DNA from: an uncultured Clostridia bacterium
Lineage (GTDB): Bacteria; Bacillota; Clostridia; Christensenellales; Borkfalkiaceae
Length of the DNA: 64,000 nucleotides
Direction: 5' to 3'
NCBI GenBank assembly: GCA_944330115.1
Contig: CALVIN010000004.1
Location: 167,352-231,351, forward strand
Shown piece after piece: positions 52,973 to 61,878 of the stretch (the stretch's first letter is position 1; each line of letters opens with the position of its first letter). Position numbers and translations under genes: made by a program. Below the pieces are notes generated by a model. That model was not told the DNA's origin. It was given only the letters and a program-made list of their open reading frames with translations, and did not search any database.

Positions 52973-53258
52973 TTTGATGCAATGTATGTATGTCGTCTTA
53001 AGTACGGTTATTTTAACTTTGTTCATGTGCGCAAATTCTCCTGTGTTCAGCTGCTTATTTAAACATATGCGTATGTGCATATGGTTTCATATCAATTATA
53101 TCACACCGCGCGCCGCCTTTCTACATATGCAGCGCAATATGTCGCACAAATTATCGGGCGCGTTTGTTTGTATTTTGCATTTTTGCGTGCTATAATCATA
53201 TATAGAGCGGCAGGTTTTTCACAGTTTTTTAAGCCGCATACAAGAGAGGAATTTTAAA
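52973..53258. promoter_or_regulatory. Intergenic region with inverted repeat and promoter
   Basis: A perfect inverted repeat CATATGC-(6)-GCATATG at 53064-53083 may be an operator. A promoter TTGTAT (53168-53173), 17-base spacer, TATAAT (53191-53196) precedes the next gene. Nothing else is recognised. Confidence 0.55.
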
Positions 53259-54794
53259 ATGATAGTTGCAATGACGGGCATAAGCGGCAATATGGGGCGC
53301 GAGGCGCTCGCGCAGACGCTCGAACTTGGCTTTGTAGAGCGGGTAAAGGTGCTTTTAACGCCCAAAAAGAGAAACGATAAGCTGTTAAAAAAGCTCAAAA
53401 AGGCATATGGCGGCCGCGTGGAGGCGGTGCGCGGGCGCATATCCGATGCCTCCGCCTGCGGGCAGCTTGTCGAGGGCGCCGATATAGTTGTAAATATGGC
53501 GGCGGTCATTCCGCCGCGCTCCGATAAAAACGCCAACGCGAGCTATCTGTGCAATCAGATAGGCGCCATGCGCCTTGCCGACGCCGTGGCGTCCATGCCG
53601 AAGCAGGCAAAGCTGGTGCACATATCCACGGTGGCGGTGTACGGCAACCGCACAATGCAGCACCCGTGGGGCAGGGTGGGCGATCCGCTGCTGCCCGCCG
53701 TGTACGATCACTACGCCATGCACAAGATGATGGCCGAGCGCTACGTTATAGAGAGCGGCGTGGAGCATTGGGCGGTGCTCAGGCAGACGGCCATGCTGTA
53801 CGACGGCATAATCTTTGCCAACATAAGCGACGGCCTGCTCTTTCACACCACGCTCAACGGCCCGCTCGAGTGGGTGACTGCGCGCGACAGCGGGTATCTC
53901 ATAAAGCGCATAATAGAGCGCGAGCACGGCGGCGAGATAGAAAATTTTTGGAACAAGGTATACGACATCACGGGCGGGCATATGAACAGGCGCACCGGTT
54001 ACGATACCTTTGCCGACGGCTTCTCTATAATGGGCGGCTCGCCCAAGGCGTACTTCAAGCCCAACTGGTGCCAGACGCGCAACTTCCACGGCATGTGGTA
54101 TGCAAACAGTTCACTCAACGATATGTTCGGCTATCAGCGCGAGAGCGTCGCGCAGTTCTGGGCGGCCATAGGCAAAAAATATGCGTTTTTCAAGCTTGCG
54201 CGCATACTGCCCCCGTCGGTCATCGGTTTGTTTGTATTCCGCCGTCTGCTCGGCGATGAAAACGCGCCCGCAAAGTGGATAAAGCAGGGCAATATCGGCA
54301 AGGTGACGGCCGCCTACGGCGGCATGGAGAGGGCGCACGCCCTCACTAACAGGTGGGACAAGTTCACGCTAATAAGCAGCAAAGAGTGCGGCGGCAATTC
54401 CGAATGCCCCGCCGCCGAGTATAGCGACATGCTCCTCTCGCATGGATATGACGAGAGCAAGGGCGAGGAGGAGTGGACGCTCGAAGATATGAACGAGGCG
54501 GCGGCCTTCCGCGGCGGCAAGTGCCTCTCAAAGGAGTATTCCGCCGGCCAAAAGCTGCTCTGGCAGTGCAGCGAGGGGCACACATTCATGGCAAAGCCAT
54601 ACACCGTGCTCGGCGCGGGGCACTGGTGCCCCTTCTGCAGCCCCGAGCCGTGGAAGTACGATATGCTCGCCAAAAAATCGCCCTACATAGCGCAGGTGTG
54701 GTACGACAGCCACGATAAGAGCGAAAATTTCAGCTATTGGTTCGATAAAGAGGGCAACGCCTGCATCGAACGGCTGCCCGAGGATGAGGTATGA
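53259..54794 (+). CDS. NAD-dependent epimerase/dehydratase-type protein with C-terminal zinc-ribbon domain
   Basis: A 511-residue two-part protein. Residues ~1-330 form an extended SDR fold: TGISGNMGREALAQTLELG for NAD binding, DIVVNMAAVIPP, HISTVAVYGNR and YAMHKMMAE with the Tyr-x-x-x-Lys pair replaced by Y-A-M-H-K (Tyr and Lys spacing kept). Residues ~410-500 contain a zinc-ribbon-like module (WQCSEGHTF...GHWCPFC) resembling the DUF4379 treble-clef repeats. Substrate unknown. The ribosome site GAGAGGAA lies at 53242-53249. The stop overlaps the next gene by four bases (ATGA), tying it to the flavodoxin-ferredoxin. Confidence 0.83.
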   Translation: MIVAMTGISGNMGREALAQTLELGFVERVKVLLTPKKRNDKLLKKLKKAYGGRVEAVRGRISDASACGQLVEGADIVVNMAAVIPPRSDKNANASYLCNQIGAMRLADAVASMPKQAKLVHISTVAVYGNRTMQHPWGRVGDPLLPAVYDHYAMHKMMAERYVIESGVEHWAVLRQTAMLYDGIIFANISDGLLFHTTLNGPLEWVTARDSGYLIKRIIEREHGGEIENFWNKVYDITGGHMNRRTGYDTFADGFSIMGGSPKAYFKPNWCQTRNFHGMWYANSSLNDMFGYQRESVAQFWAAIGKKYAFFKLARILPPSVIGLFVFRRLLGDENAPAKWIKQGNIGKVTAAYGGMERAHALTNRWDKFTLISSKECGGNSECPAAEYSDMLLSHGYDESKGEEEWTLEDMNEAAAFRGGKCLSKEYSAGQKLLWQCSEGHTFMAKPYTVLGAGHWCPFCSPEPWKYDMLAKKSPYIAQVWYDSHDKSENFSYWFDKEGNACIERLPEDEV

Positions 54795-55681
54795 AGGCGG
54801 TATTCAATGTTTTTTCGGGCACGGGCAACACAGATAAGGTGTGCCGCGCCGTAATGCTCGAGTGGCAAAGGGCGGGAGCAGAGTGCAAATACGTCGGCAT
54901 TGCAAAGGACTGCGAGGTGCGCGATCCCAACTTATATGACAGGATAGTGATAGGCTACCCCGTGCACGCCTTCAACGCCCCGCAGATAGTTTTTGATTTC
55001 ATAAAGCGCCTTCCCAAGTGTTCGGGCGGGCGGCTGGTGTATCTCATAAAGACGTCGGGCGAGCCGTTAAAGCTCAATGACGGCTCATGTGCGCATGTGT
55101 ACGATATGCTCAAAAGAAAGGGCTACACCGTGGCGGGCGAGTATCACTACGTCATGCCCTACAACATGATTTTCCGCCATTCAGACGGCATGGCGGCGCG
55201 CATGTGGCAGGCGGCCGAGCGCAGGATACCCAAGGAGGCGGCAGAGATGCTCGCAGGCAAAATAACGCCGCTCAAAAAGGGCCCGTTAAAGCGCGCCGTA
55301 TCATTCGTGTTCAGGATAGAGCACCCCGCAATGCCCTTTATAGGCAGGGGCTTCAAGGTGACTTCGGCGTGCATAGGCTGCGGCAAGTGCGCGCGCGGCT
55401 GCCCGCAAAAAAATATCACCATGGCGGGCGGCAAGCCGGTGTTCGGCAAGCACTGCATAGGCTGCGTAAAGTGTTCCTTTAACTGCCCTGTCGACGCCAT
55501 AAAAATAGGCGTTTTAAACGGCTGGCGCGTAAACGGCGAATACGATTTTTCGGGCGCGCCCGCTCAGGACTGCGAGGTGTGCCGCTATTGCCGCAAGTCA
55601 TATTTAAGATACTTCAGGTCGGCCGAGCAGCTCCCCCTGACAGAGCTTGAGCCCGAAAATTCAGAGCCAAATAAAGAATGA
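54791..55681 (+). CDS. EFR1-type flavodoxin-ferredoxin fusion
   Basis: A 296-residue electron-transfer protein. Residues ~1-160 are a flavodoxin fold starting NVFSGTGNTDKVC, the FMN phosphate loop, with IVIGYPVHAFNAPQIV; residues ~195-245 carry two 4Fe-4S motifs, CIGCGKCARGCP and CIGCVKCSFNCP. Additional cysteines (CEVCRYC) lie near 275. Such EFR1 proteins are common redox carriers in Clostridia. Translational overlap with the SDR/zinc-ribbon gene suggests that the pair works together, with this protein as electron donor or acceptor. Confidence 0.92.
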   Translation: MKAVFNVFSGTGNTDKVCRAVMLEWQRAGAECKYVGIAKDCEVRDPNLYDRIVIGYPVHAFNAPQIVFDFIKRLPKCSGGRLVYLIKTSGEPLKLNDGSCAHVYDMLKRKGYTVAGEYHYVMPYNMIFRHSDGMAARMWQAAERRIPKEAAEMLAGKITPLKKGPLKRAVSFVFRIEHPAMPFIGRGFKVTSACIGCGKCARGCPQKNITMAGGKPVFGKHCIGCVKCSFNCPVDAIKIGVLNGWRVNGEYDFSGAPAQDCEVCRYCRKSYLRYFRSAEQLPLTELEPENSEPNKE

Positions 55682-55712
55682 TTTTTTATAACTCTTAACA
55701 GAGGTGAATAAT

Positions 55713-56612
55713 ATGAGCCAGCATGTCGTTGTTACGGAGTATGACCCGCTGTGGGAAGAAAAATATAAGAGCGAGGCCTGCCTTATAAAAGGCATACTTG
55801 CCGATAATTGCATTGCGCTATACCATATCGGCAGCACGTCGGTAAAGGGCCTGGCGGCAAAGCCGATTATCGATATCATGGCGGCAGTAAGAAGTCTTGA
55901 ATGGGCAGACGCCGTTGCGGATAAGTTCTCGGATGCAGGTTACGAATATCTCGGCGAATTCGGAATAGAGGGCAGGCGCTATCTTCGCAAAGGCGGAGAT
56001 GAGCGGACCCATCAGATACATATTTTTCAGGTCGACGACTGGAATAATATCGGGCGCCACCTCGCCTTCCGTGATTACATGCGCACCCACGAAAGTGAGC
56101 GTGAGGAGTACGCAAAACTGAAAACAGAGCTTGCAAAAAAATTCTCCTATGACATCGAGGGGTATTGCGACGGAAAGGAAAATTTCGTTCGCCGGGTCGA
56201 AAGGCCGGCGCTCTCTCAGTATGACGGCGCATGGGATAAAATGTATCTTGCCGCCCGCAAGGTGCAAAATAACAGGCAGATCTCTCCGTTTGTGGAGGCG
56301 GGAGGCGTCGCCGCCGCAGTTCTCTCGCAAAAGGGCAACATCTATGCAGGCGTCTGCATAGATACCGTCTGCTCTTTGGGAATGTGCGCCGAGCGGAATG
56401 CCATTGCCAATATGATTACAAACGGCGAGAGTGAGATCTGCAGGGTTATAGCCGTAGATACAAGCGGAAAAGCCGTTCCGCCCTGCGGCGCCTGCCGTGA
56501 ATTTATGGCGCAGCTGATGCCGGAGCGCTATCGCTCTATCCAAATTATGCTCGATTACGAGAGCAAAAAGGCCGTCACCTTAGGTGAAATTACTCCCGAT
56601 TGGTGGATATGA
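55713..56612 (+). CDS. GrpB-domain protein fused to a cytidine-deaminase domain
   Basis: A 299-residue fusion. Residues ~1-165 are a GrpB (UPF0157) nucleotidyltransferase-fold domain: VVVTEYDPLWEEKYKSE, YHIGSTSVKGLAAKPIIDIM (the G-S-x-S and D-I-M signature), RTHQIHIFQ, FRDYMRTH. Residues ~170-299 match cytidine/blasticidin-type deaminases, with the zinc ligands and catalytic Glu in MCAERNAIANMI (~226) and PPCGACREFMAQL (~258). ATG 55713 is chosen, as GAGGTGA at 55701-55707 serves as its ribosome site; a GTG at 55704 lies inside that site. It follows the flavodoxin gene by 31 bases. Nucleotide metabolism is likely, but the substrate is unknown. Confidence 0.88.
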   Translation: MSQHVVVTEYDPLWEEKYKSEACLIKGILADNCIALYHIGSTSVKGLAAKPIIDIMAAVRSLEWADAVADKFSDAGYEYLGEFGIEGRRYLRKGGDERTHQIHIFQVDDWNNIGRHLAFRDYMRTHESEREEYAKLKTELAKKFSYDIEGYCDGKENFVRRVERPALSQYDGAWDKMYLAARKVQNNRQISPFVEAGGVAAAVLSQKGNIYAGVCIDTVCSLGMCAERNAIANMITNGESEICRVIAVDTSGKAVPPCGACREFMAQLMPERYRSIQIMLDYESKKAVTLGEITPDWWI

Positions 56613-56669
56613 CAGGTTTTTTGCCGATGCGGCAAATTCAATTTGCAATGTCTGCAAATTCGTAATATT

Positions 56670-56718
56670 ATGCCCCGCTCGCCGCGCAAAACCGGCGCCC
56701 CGCGGGGCATTTTTATTT
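56670..56718 (+). terminator. Intrinsic terminator after the GrpB-CDA gene
   Basis: ATGCCCCGC and GCGGGGCAT (56670-56678, 56702-56710) bracket a 23-base loop that can itself pair partly; TTTTATTTTG follows. Confidence 0.75.
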
Positions 56719-56730
56719 TGCCGAACGCTA

Positions 56731-56759
56731 TTGCCATTTGCGGCATTATGTATTATAAT
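56731..56759 (+). promoter_or_regulatory. Promoter of the GH2 gene
   Basis: TTGCCA (56731-56736), 17-base spacer, TATAAT (56754-56759). Confidence 0.75.
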
Positions 56760-56809
56760 TTATATGTAATTTCCATTTTGCATTGCATTTATTTTAAAAG
56801 GGGCAGAAA

Positions 56810-58543
56810 ATGATATTCAAACGGCAATTTTTTGGCGAGGGGTTAAACGAATACCCTCGTCCGCAGCTAAAAAGGGACAGCTTTTTATCGTTAAACGGCT
56901 TGTGGGACTATGCAATAACGTCCTCTGCGGCCGCGCCGAAGGAGTACGACGGCAAAATAAATGTGCCCTACTCGCCCGAAAGTAAGCTTTCGGGCGCGCA
57001 TAGGGGGCCCTCGGCAAGCGAATATCTGCACTACCGCACATTTTTTGCGCTGCCGAACGGCTTTTTCCGCGGCAGGGTACTGCTCAATTTTGGCGCGTGC
57101 GATCAGCGCTGCAAGGTTTATTGCAACGGCGCCGAAGTCGGCGGGCACGAGGGCGGCTATCTGCCCTTCTCCTTCGATATCACGCCGTATATCCGCGAAG
57201 GACAGAACGAACTGTGCGTTGCCGTGCGCGACGACGCCTCCTCGCACATATACGGCAGGGGCAAGCAGAGCTATAACGCGGGCGGCATATGGTATACGGC
57301 GGTGAGCGGCATATGGCAGACCGTGTGGCTGGAGAGCGTGCCCCATCTGTATATCACGGGCATAAAGCTCGTGCCAAACGCGGCGCAGGGCAAACTCTAT
57401 ATTACTTGCAACGCCTCGGCCGAGGGCGCAAAGGCCGATATATGCTTGTATGACGGCGATGACGTCGTGGCATGCGCGCGCGGCGCAGATACGGGCAGCG
57501 AGTGCGCCCTCGATGTGTCGCGCTGTAAGCCGTGGTTTCCCGATGACCCCCAGCTATATCCAATAACCATAACCTGCGGGGAAGACGTAGTGCACAGCTA
57601 CTTCGGCCTGCGCACCTTCGGCATAGGGGAGGTCGGCGGCCGTAAGTGCTTCACCATAAACGGGGAGCCTATATTTCACAACGGCCTACTTGACCAGGGC
57701 TATTGGGGCGACGGCATCTATACGCCCGCAAGCTATGGCGAAATGTATTCCTGCCTTACAAAGGTGAAGGAGCTCGGCTTCAATATGCTGCGCAAGCACA
57801 TAAAGGTGGAGCCGCTCGTCTGGTATTACTACTGCGATATTTTGGGCATACTCGTGTGGCAAGATATGGTAAACGGCGGCGCGCCCTACTCAAAACTCAG
57901 AATAAATCTGTGCCCCTTTATCGACCTGCACATCAACGATATGGACTTCAAGGGCATGGGCAGGGACGACCCGCGCTCGCGCCGGCAGTATATGGCGGAG
58001 GCGGAGGGCACCATCGAGGCGCTGTTCAACTGCGTTTCGCTCTGCCTGTGGACGCCTTTCAACGAGGCGTGGGGGCAGTTCGACGCCCTTGGCGTATTGG
58101 CGCGCCTGCGCGCGCTCGATCCCACGCGCCCCTTCGACCACGCCAGCGGCTGGCAGGATAAGGGCGGGGGAGATGTGTGCAGCAGGCACATATATTTCCG
58201 CAAACTGCGCCCCAAAAACGATAAAAAGCGCGTGCTCGCCGTCACCGAGTTCGGCGGCTATGCCTGCGCCGAGGGCAAAAAGGCGTTCAGCTACCGCAAT
58301 TTCTCCTCTCGCGAGGCGTATGAGTGCGCTCTCGAAAGGCTGTATTTAAGCGAGGTCGTGCCGCTCATATCCAAACAGGGGCTGGCCGCCACCGTATATA
58401 CCCAGCTCAGCGACGTAGAGCAGGAGGTGAACGGCATCTTCACCGCCGACTGGCGCTGCAAAGTAAGCGCCGAGCGCTTCCGCCGCATAAACGAAGCGGT
58501 ATATGCCGCATTTAACGCAACTTTTCGCAGCGGTGAGAAGTGA
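56810..58543 (+). CDS. Glycoside hydrolase family 2 protein
   Basis: A 577-residue retaining glycosidase. The N-terminal jelly-roll sugar-binding domain (LNGLWDYAI near 28, YRTFFALP, NFGACDQRCKVYCNGAEVGGHEGGYLPFSFDIT) is followed by an immunoglobulin-like domain and a TIM barrel with NMLRKHIKVEPLVWYYYCD. The acid/base is the Glu of LWTPFNEAWGQ (~418) and the nucleophile the Glu of AVTEFGGYA (~479). No signal peptide, so it acts inside the cell on imported oligosaccharides. Specificity (beta-galactosidase, glucuronidase, mannosidase) is not decidable. Own promoter; the GH43 gene lies 450 bases on, beyond a tRNA. Confidence 0.9.
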   Translation: MIFKRQFFGEGLNEYPRPQLKRDSFLSLNGLWDYAITSSAAAPKEYDGKINVPYSPESKLSGAHRGPSASEYLHYRTFFALPNGFFRGRVLLNFGACDQRCKVYCNGAEVGGHEGGYLPFSFDITPYIREGQNELCVAVRDDASSHIYGRGKQSYNAGGIWYTAVSGIWQTVWLESVPHLYITGIKLVPNAAQGKLYITCNASAEGAKADICLYDGDDVVACARGADTGSECALDVSRCKPWFPDDPQLYPITITCGEDVVHSYFGLRTFGIGEVGGRKCFTINGEPIFHNGLLDQGYWGDGIYTPASYGEMYSCLTKVKELGFNMLRKHIKVEPLVWYYYCDILGILVWQDMVNGGAPYSKLRINLCPFIDLHINDMDFKGMGRDDPRSRRQYMAEAEGTIEALFNCVSLCLWTPFNEAWGQFDALGVLARLRALDPTRPFDHASGWQDKGGGDVCSRHIYFRKLRPKNDKKRVLAVTEFGGYACAEGKKAFSYRNFSSREAYECALERLYLSEVVPLISKQGLAATVYTQLSDVEQEVNGIFTADWRCKVSAERFRRINEAVYAAFNATFRSGEK

Positions 58544-58574
58544 TTTTTCGCGAAAATAAGGCAAAAAAACGGCA

Positions 58575-58638
58575 AACGGGCGCCCCAAGGCGCCCGTTAA
58601 TTTAAAAAAGCCGCGGAGTGCAAACGCACTCCGCGGCG
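58575..58638. terminator. Twin hairpins between the GH2 gene and tRNA-Ala
   Basis: AACGGGCGCC / GGCGCCCGTT (58575-58598) terminates the GH2 gene (TTAATTTAAA follows). GCCGCGGAGTGC / GCACTCCGCGGC (58610-58637) with an AAAAAAG run to its left acts as terminator of the minus-strand tRNA, giving a CTTTTTT tail. Confidence 0.85.
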
Positions 58639-58639
58639 A

Positions 58640-58715
58640 TGGTGGAGATAAGGGGACTTGAACCCCTGACCTATACGTTGCGAACGTATCGCGCTACCAA
58701 CTGTGCTATATCCCC
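58640..58715 (-). tRNA. tRNA-Ala (anticodon CGC)
   Basis: A 76-base cloverleaf on the minus strand with encoded CCA. The anticodon loop reads TTCGCAA on an ATACG/CGTAT stem, giving CGC for GCG codons. The acceptor stem GGGGATA / TATCTCC contains the G3-U70 wobble pair, the alanine identity element. T-loop TTCAAGT. The CGC isoacceptor fits the GC-rich codon use of the window. Confidence 0.95.
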
Positions 58716-58908
58716 GTCATATTTATTTTTTATAGGCCTGCGCCCGCCGCATACCGATCGGCGCTAAATTACTTTAAATATTTTAATAAACTTTGCCTGT
58801 TTTAGCAACTGTTTTTAATGGGTTTTTACCCCGCGCCGCAAAATTTTTATGCCGCGCTCTGCGCGGTACCTATTTGCCGCGTTTGTGCCCGCATGTGCCC
58901 TGCCGCTA

Positions 58909-58956
58909 TTGACAGCCGCGCGCTCAGGGCTTATAATATACAGGGCTTATAATATA
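58909..58956 (+). promoter_or_regulatory. Promoter of the GH43 gene with duplicated -10 region
   Basis: TTGACA (58909-58914), 17-base spacer, TATAAT (58932-58937). The 16-base block CAGGGCTTATAATATA is repeated exactly in tandem (58925-58940, 58941-58956), creating a second TATAAT at 58948-58953. Confidence 0.8.
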
Positions 58957-58991
58957 AGAGTAAGCAAAACTATTTTTACGGGAGATTTGGC

Positions 58992-60422
58992 ATGAAGCAG
59001 ATTTTCAACCCCTACCTAGGCGAGGGCAGGTATTTGCCCGACGGCGAGCCGCACGTTTTCGGCGACAGACTGTATGTGTATTGCAGTCAGGATAAATTTA
59101 ACGCAAAGCGCTTCTGCGTGGGCGACTACGAGGTGTATTCCGCTCCCTTGACAGATCTTTCGGCGTGGTCGTGCAAAAATGTGGCGCTGCCCCGCAAAAA
59201 TAAGTATAACAAGAGCGGACGCAAGTGCATGTGGGCGCCCGACTGTACGCGCGGCGGCGACGGAAAATACTACCTGTATTTCTGCTTCAATTTTGAAAAC
59301 AGAATATGCGTCGCCCGCTCGGATGAGCCCGACGGCCCCTTTGAAATAATAGGCGCTGTGCGCCACGAAAACGGTGCGATATACGGCACTGCCAAGGGCG
59401 ACTTTATGTGCTTTGACCCCGCAGTATATACCGACGAACGGGGCGTCACCTATCTGTATTCGGGCTTTGCGCCCCGCAAACTCATGGCGTTCGGCCTCAA
59501 ATTAGAGGGCCTTAAAAACGCGGGCGGCAGGGGCGCGCAGGTGATGAAGCTGCGCCCCGATATGCTCACCATAGAGGGCGAGCCCGCGCAGTGCGTCCCC
59601 GGCTGTGACAACAGCGCCGGAACGGGCTTCGAGGGGCACGAATTTTACGAGGCGTCGTCGCTGCGCAAGATAGGCGAAAGGTATTACTTTGTGTATTCCA
59701 CCATAAACAGCCACGAGCTCGCCTATGCCACGGCCGATACGCCCGCGGGGCCCTTTAAGTATGGCGGCGTGATAATCTCCAACGGCGACTTCGGCATAGG
59801 CGGCGAGCCCGACGAGGCAAAGGCCTATTGGGGCAACAACCACGGTTCGCTCGTGCAGCTGGGCGGGCAGTGGTACATATTCTATCACCGCCAGACCAAC
59901 AAGACCGAGCAGTCGCGCCAGGGCTGCGCCGAGCCCGTGGAGATAGGCAAAGACGGCAAGATAGCGCAGGTGGAGGTAACGTCGTGCGGACTCAACGGCG
60001 GGCCGCTGCGCGGCGAGGGCAGGTATCCCGCATACATCGCCTGCAATCTGACGGGCGCGAACGGCGCGTGCAAGTGCGCATACGGCCCCATGCGCAGGTG
60101 GACATATTTCCGTCACCCGTGCATCACGCAGGAGGGGCAGCAGTATATAGCCGGCCTGCGCCGCTATTCGCTTGCAAGGTATAAATACTTCGACATCGAG
60201 GGGCTGCGCGCCATATCTGTCACCGTGCGCGGCGGCAGCGGCTGCATGGAGGTGTATGCCGACGAGGAGAACGAGCCGTTCGCCGTCATTCCTCTTCAAA
60301 AGCGCAAAAGCTGGACGGAGTTTGCCGCCGAGTGCTCTTTAGACGAGGGCGTGCGCTCGCTCACCTTCGTATATAACGGCCGCGGCAAATGCGATATGCT
60401 CTGCTTTACGCTCATAAAATAA
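58992..60422 (+). CDS. Glycoside hydrolase family 43 protein
   Basis: A 476-residue five-bladed propeller hydrolase acting on arabinose- or xylose-containing chains. It begins FNPYLGEGRYLPDGEPHVFGDRLYVYCS, with the catalytic-base Asp expected in PDGEPH (~17), the pKa-modulating Asp in MWAPDCTRGGDGKYYLYF (~80), and the acid Glu in HEFYEASSLRKIGERYY (~219). A C-terminal beta-sandwich (~350-476, KYFDIEGLRAISVTVRGG) looks like a CBM6-type carbohydrate-binding module. No signal peptide. Ribosome site ACGGGAG at 58979-58985. With the GH2 gene it suggests use of plant hemicellulose fragments. Confidence 0.9.
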   Translation: MKQIFNPYLGEGRYLPDGEPHVFGDRLYVYCSQDKFNAKRFCVGDYEVYSAPLTDLSAWSCKNVALPRKNKYNKSGRKCMWAPDCTRGGDGKYYLYFCFNFENRICVARSDEPDGPFEIIGAVRHENGAIYGTAKGDFMCFDPAVYTDERGVTYLYSGFAPRKLMAFGLKLEGLKNAGGRGAQVMKLRPDMLTIEGEPAQCVPGCDNSAGTGFEGHEFYEASSLRKIGERYYFVYSTINSHELAYATADTPAGPFKYGGVIISNGDFGIGGEPDEAKAYWGNNHGSLVQLGGQWYIFYHRQTNKTEQSRQGCAEPVEIGKDGKIAQVEVTSCGLNGGPLRGEGRYPAYIACNLTGANGACKCAYGPMRRWTYFRHPCITQEGQQYIAGLRRYSLARYKYFDIEGLRAISVTVRGGSGCMEVYADEENEPFAVIPLQKRKSWTEFAAECSLDEGVRSLTFVYNGRGKCDMLCFTLIK

Positions 60423-60605
60423 AAATAATTAAAATAAATATCCTGCAATAATTTTATTTTTTCAGGATTTTTATATGTTTTTTATTTGATTATTTTAATA
60501 TATTTTTTTATTTGATTATTTTAATATATTTTGATTTATTTTTATAATTAAAAAATAATTTAAAAAGCGCATTGATTTGGGCATATTATGCCCCCGATTT
60601 AAAAT
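60423..60605. repeat. AT-rich spacer with tandem duplication
   Basis: Extremely AT-rich. TTTATTTGATTATTTTAATA occurs twice in tandem (starting 60481 and 60508), and TCCTG...CAGGA at 60441-60468 may be a weak terminator for the GH43 gene. It marks the left edge of a low-GC stretch extending to about 61900. Confidence 0.7.
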
Positions 60606-61100
60606 ATGCAAAACAATGCTATGAGTAAAAAAATAATTAAGCAGGGTAAATGGCAGCGTATTTTTGGTTTCGGTAAGAGCTATTTTTTTACCATTGTGAC
60701 CGATCATTACCAAATAGTGCTGAGCGGCGGCAGCGTAGCTGTTTCTGACAGTCGCACGGGTGAGCGCCTGTTTAAAAAGAGCGGGTTTAATTATCTGTAT
60801 ACAGGCGACGTTTCGCGGGACGAACATGTGCTCGCCGCATTGGAGAACGGAAAGCATTTTTATATTTTTTCGCTGCAAAATTTTGAATTGCAAAAGCGCG
60901 TAACGCTGCCGCGCGGCTATGAAAGTATAGACGGCTACCCGTCATTTTCTGTGGACGGCGGTGAGCTTATTGTGCCCGTAAGTATATACCGGGCCGGCGA
61001 ATACCGCTATTTTTTGTGCAGGTATGATACGGCAGCATATAATTTATTCTCTATGGAACAAATCGGCTATGATAAATTTCCTGCATGGCCTGTCTTCTGA
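60606..61100 (+). CDS. Hypothetical protein, 164 residues, beta-rich
   Basis: Not recognised. The sequence has alternating hydrophobic strands and turns reminiscent of one or two beta-propeller blades (YQIVLSGGSVAVSDSRTGERLF, HVLAALENGKHFYIFSLQNFELQ, YPSFSVDGGELIVPVSIYRAGEYRYFLCRYD), as in WD/PQQ-like or TolB-like proteins, without a signal peptide. Two in-frame ATGs (60606, 60621) are possible; neither has a strong ribosome site. Its codon use is AT-richer than the core genes. It is probably cytoplasmic and probably acquired together with the following lipoprotein gene. Confidence 0.65.
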   Translation: MQNNAMSKKIIKQGKWQRIFGFGKSYFFTIVTDHYQIVLSGGSVAVSDSRTGERLFKKSGFNYLYTGDVSRDEHVLAALENGKHFYIFSLQNFELQKRVTLPRGYESIDGYPSFSVDGGELIVPVSIYRAGEYRYFLCRYDTAAYNLFSMEQIGYDKFPAWPVF

Positions 61101-61155
61101 AGGCGTCGGGGCGGGAATAGGATATAAGGTGTATGAAAAATAATGGGTGAGTATC

Positions 61156-61878
61156 ATGAAAATAAATCGGTTTTTGTTTATGGCGGCGGCTGTGGCGGCA
61201 TTTTTTGTCTGCCTTTCGGGGTGCTCGCTCCTTCCTGAGTATAGCGACCCGAAGAGCATGGAGATAGAAGGGGAGGTGTACGTCACGGGCTTTTACGAAA
61301 ATCTTTGGCCGGACGGGATAACTGTCGGCGAAGACGAGCCTGCGGCATTTGAAAGCAAGTACCACAACTGGTGGAAGGTGAAAAACGCACCATTCAATAT
61401 GTATTGCGCGCAGAATAAAGAGGCGCTCTACTGGAATCCCGCAATCTATTGCAAAGAGAGCGAGTTCAAAGAAGTTGAGGCCTACTATTCCGATCCCGAA
61501 AATTATAATTATTATATCGGCAGATACCTCGAAGATGATACGAGTGTTTTGCTCGGCGAGAATGACGAAGAATATGCCGAACGGGCGATCGGCTTTATAA
61601 TGGAATTGGATAACACTTTCGGCGTTGGCGGGCTCTTCGATCCCTTCGAGGACAGAAAGGTTACTTATGATGTTGAATGGCTTGACTGGGACAGGGTAAC
61701 TATATACCGCGTGAGTAAAGACGGATTTTTTACGACCCTTCACATGGAATTGGCGATATATAACGGAGGGCTGTATGATCCTATAGATGAGCAAAACGGG
61801 CAAACTACTTTTTACCGCTTCGATGAAGACGTAAGCGAGTATATGGCGGCGCTGTTTGTTGAATTGAATGTGATTTAA
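61156..61878 (+). CDS. Putative lipoprotein, function unknown
   Basis: A 240-residue protein with signal peptide (KINRFLFMAAAVAAFFVC) and lipobox LSGC (Cys near 23). The mature part is acidic and rich in Tyr and Trp (YHNWWKVKNAPFNMYC, YYSDPENYNYYIGRYLEDD, YDVEWLDWDRVTIYRVS). It may bind at the cell surface, but I recognise no family. ATG 61156 is preferred with GGGTGA at 61145-61150 as ribosome site; an in-frame GTG at 61147 overlaps it. A bidirectional terminator follows near 61963. Base composition is lower in GC than the window average. Confidence 0.78.
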   Translation: MKINRFLFMAAAVAAFFVCLSGCSLLPEYSDPKSMEIEGEVYVTGFYENLWPDGITVGEDEPAAFESKYHNWWKVKNAPFNMYCAQNKEALYWNPAIYCKESEFKEVEAYYSDPENYNYYIGRYLEDDTSVLLGENDEEYAERAIGFIMELDNTFGVGGLFDPFEDRKVTYDVEWLDWDRVTIYRVSKDGFFTTLHMELAIYNGGLYDPIDEQNGQTTFYRFDEDVSEYMAALFVELNVI

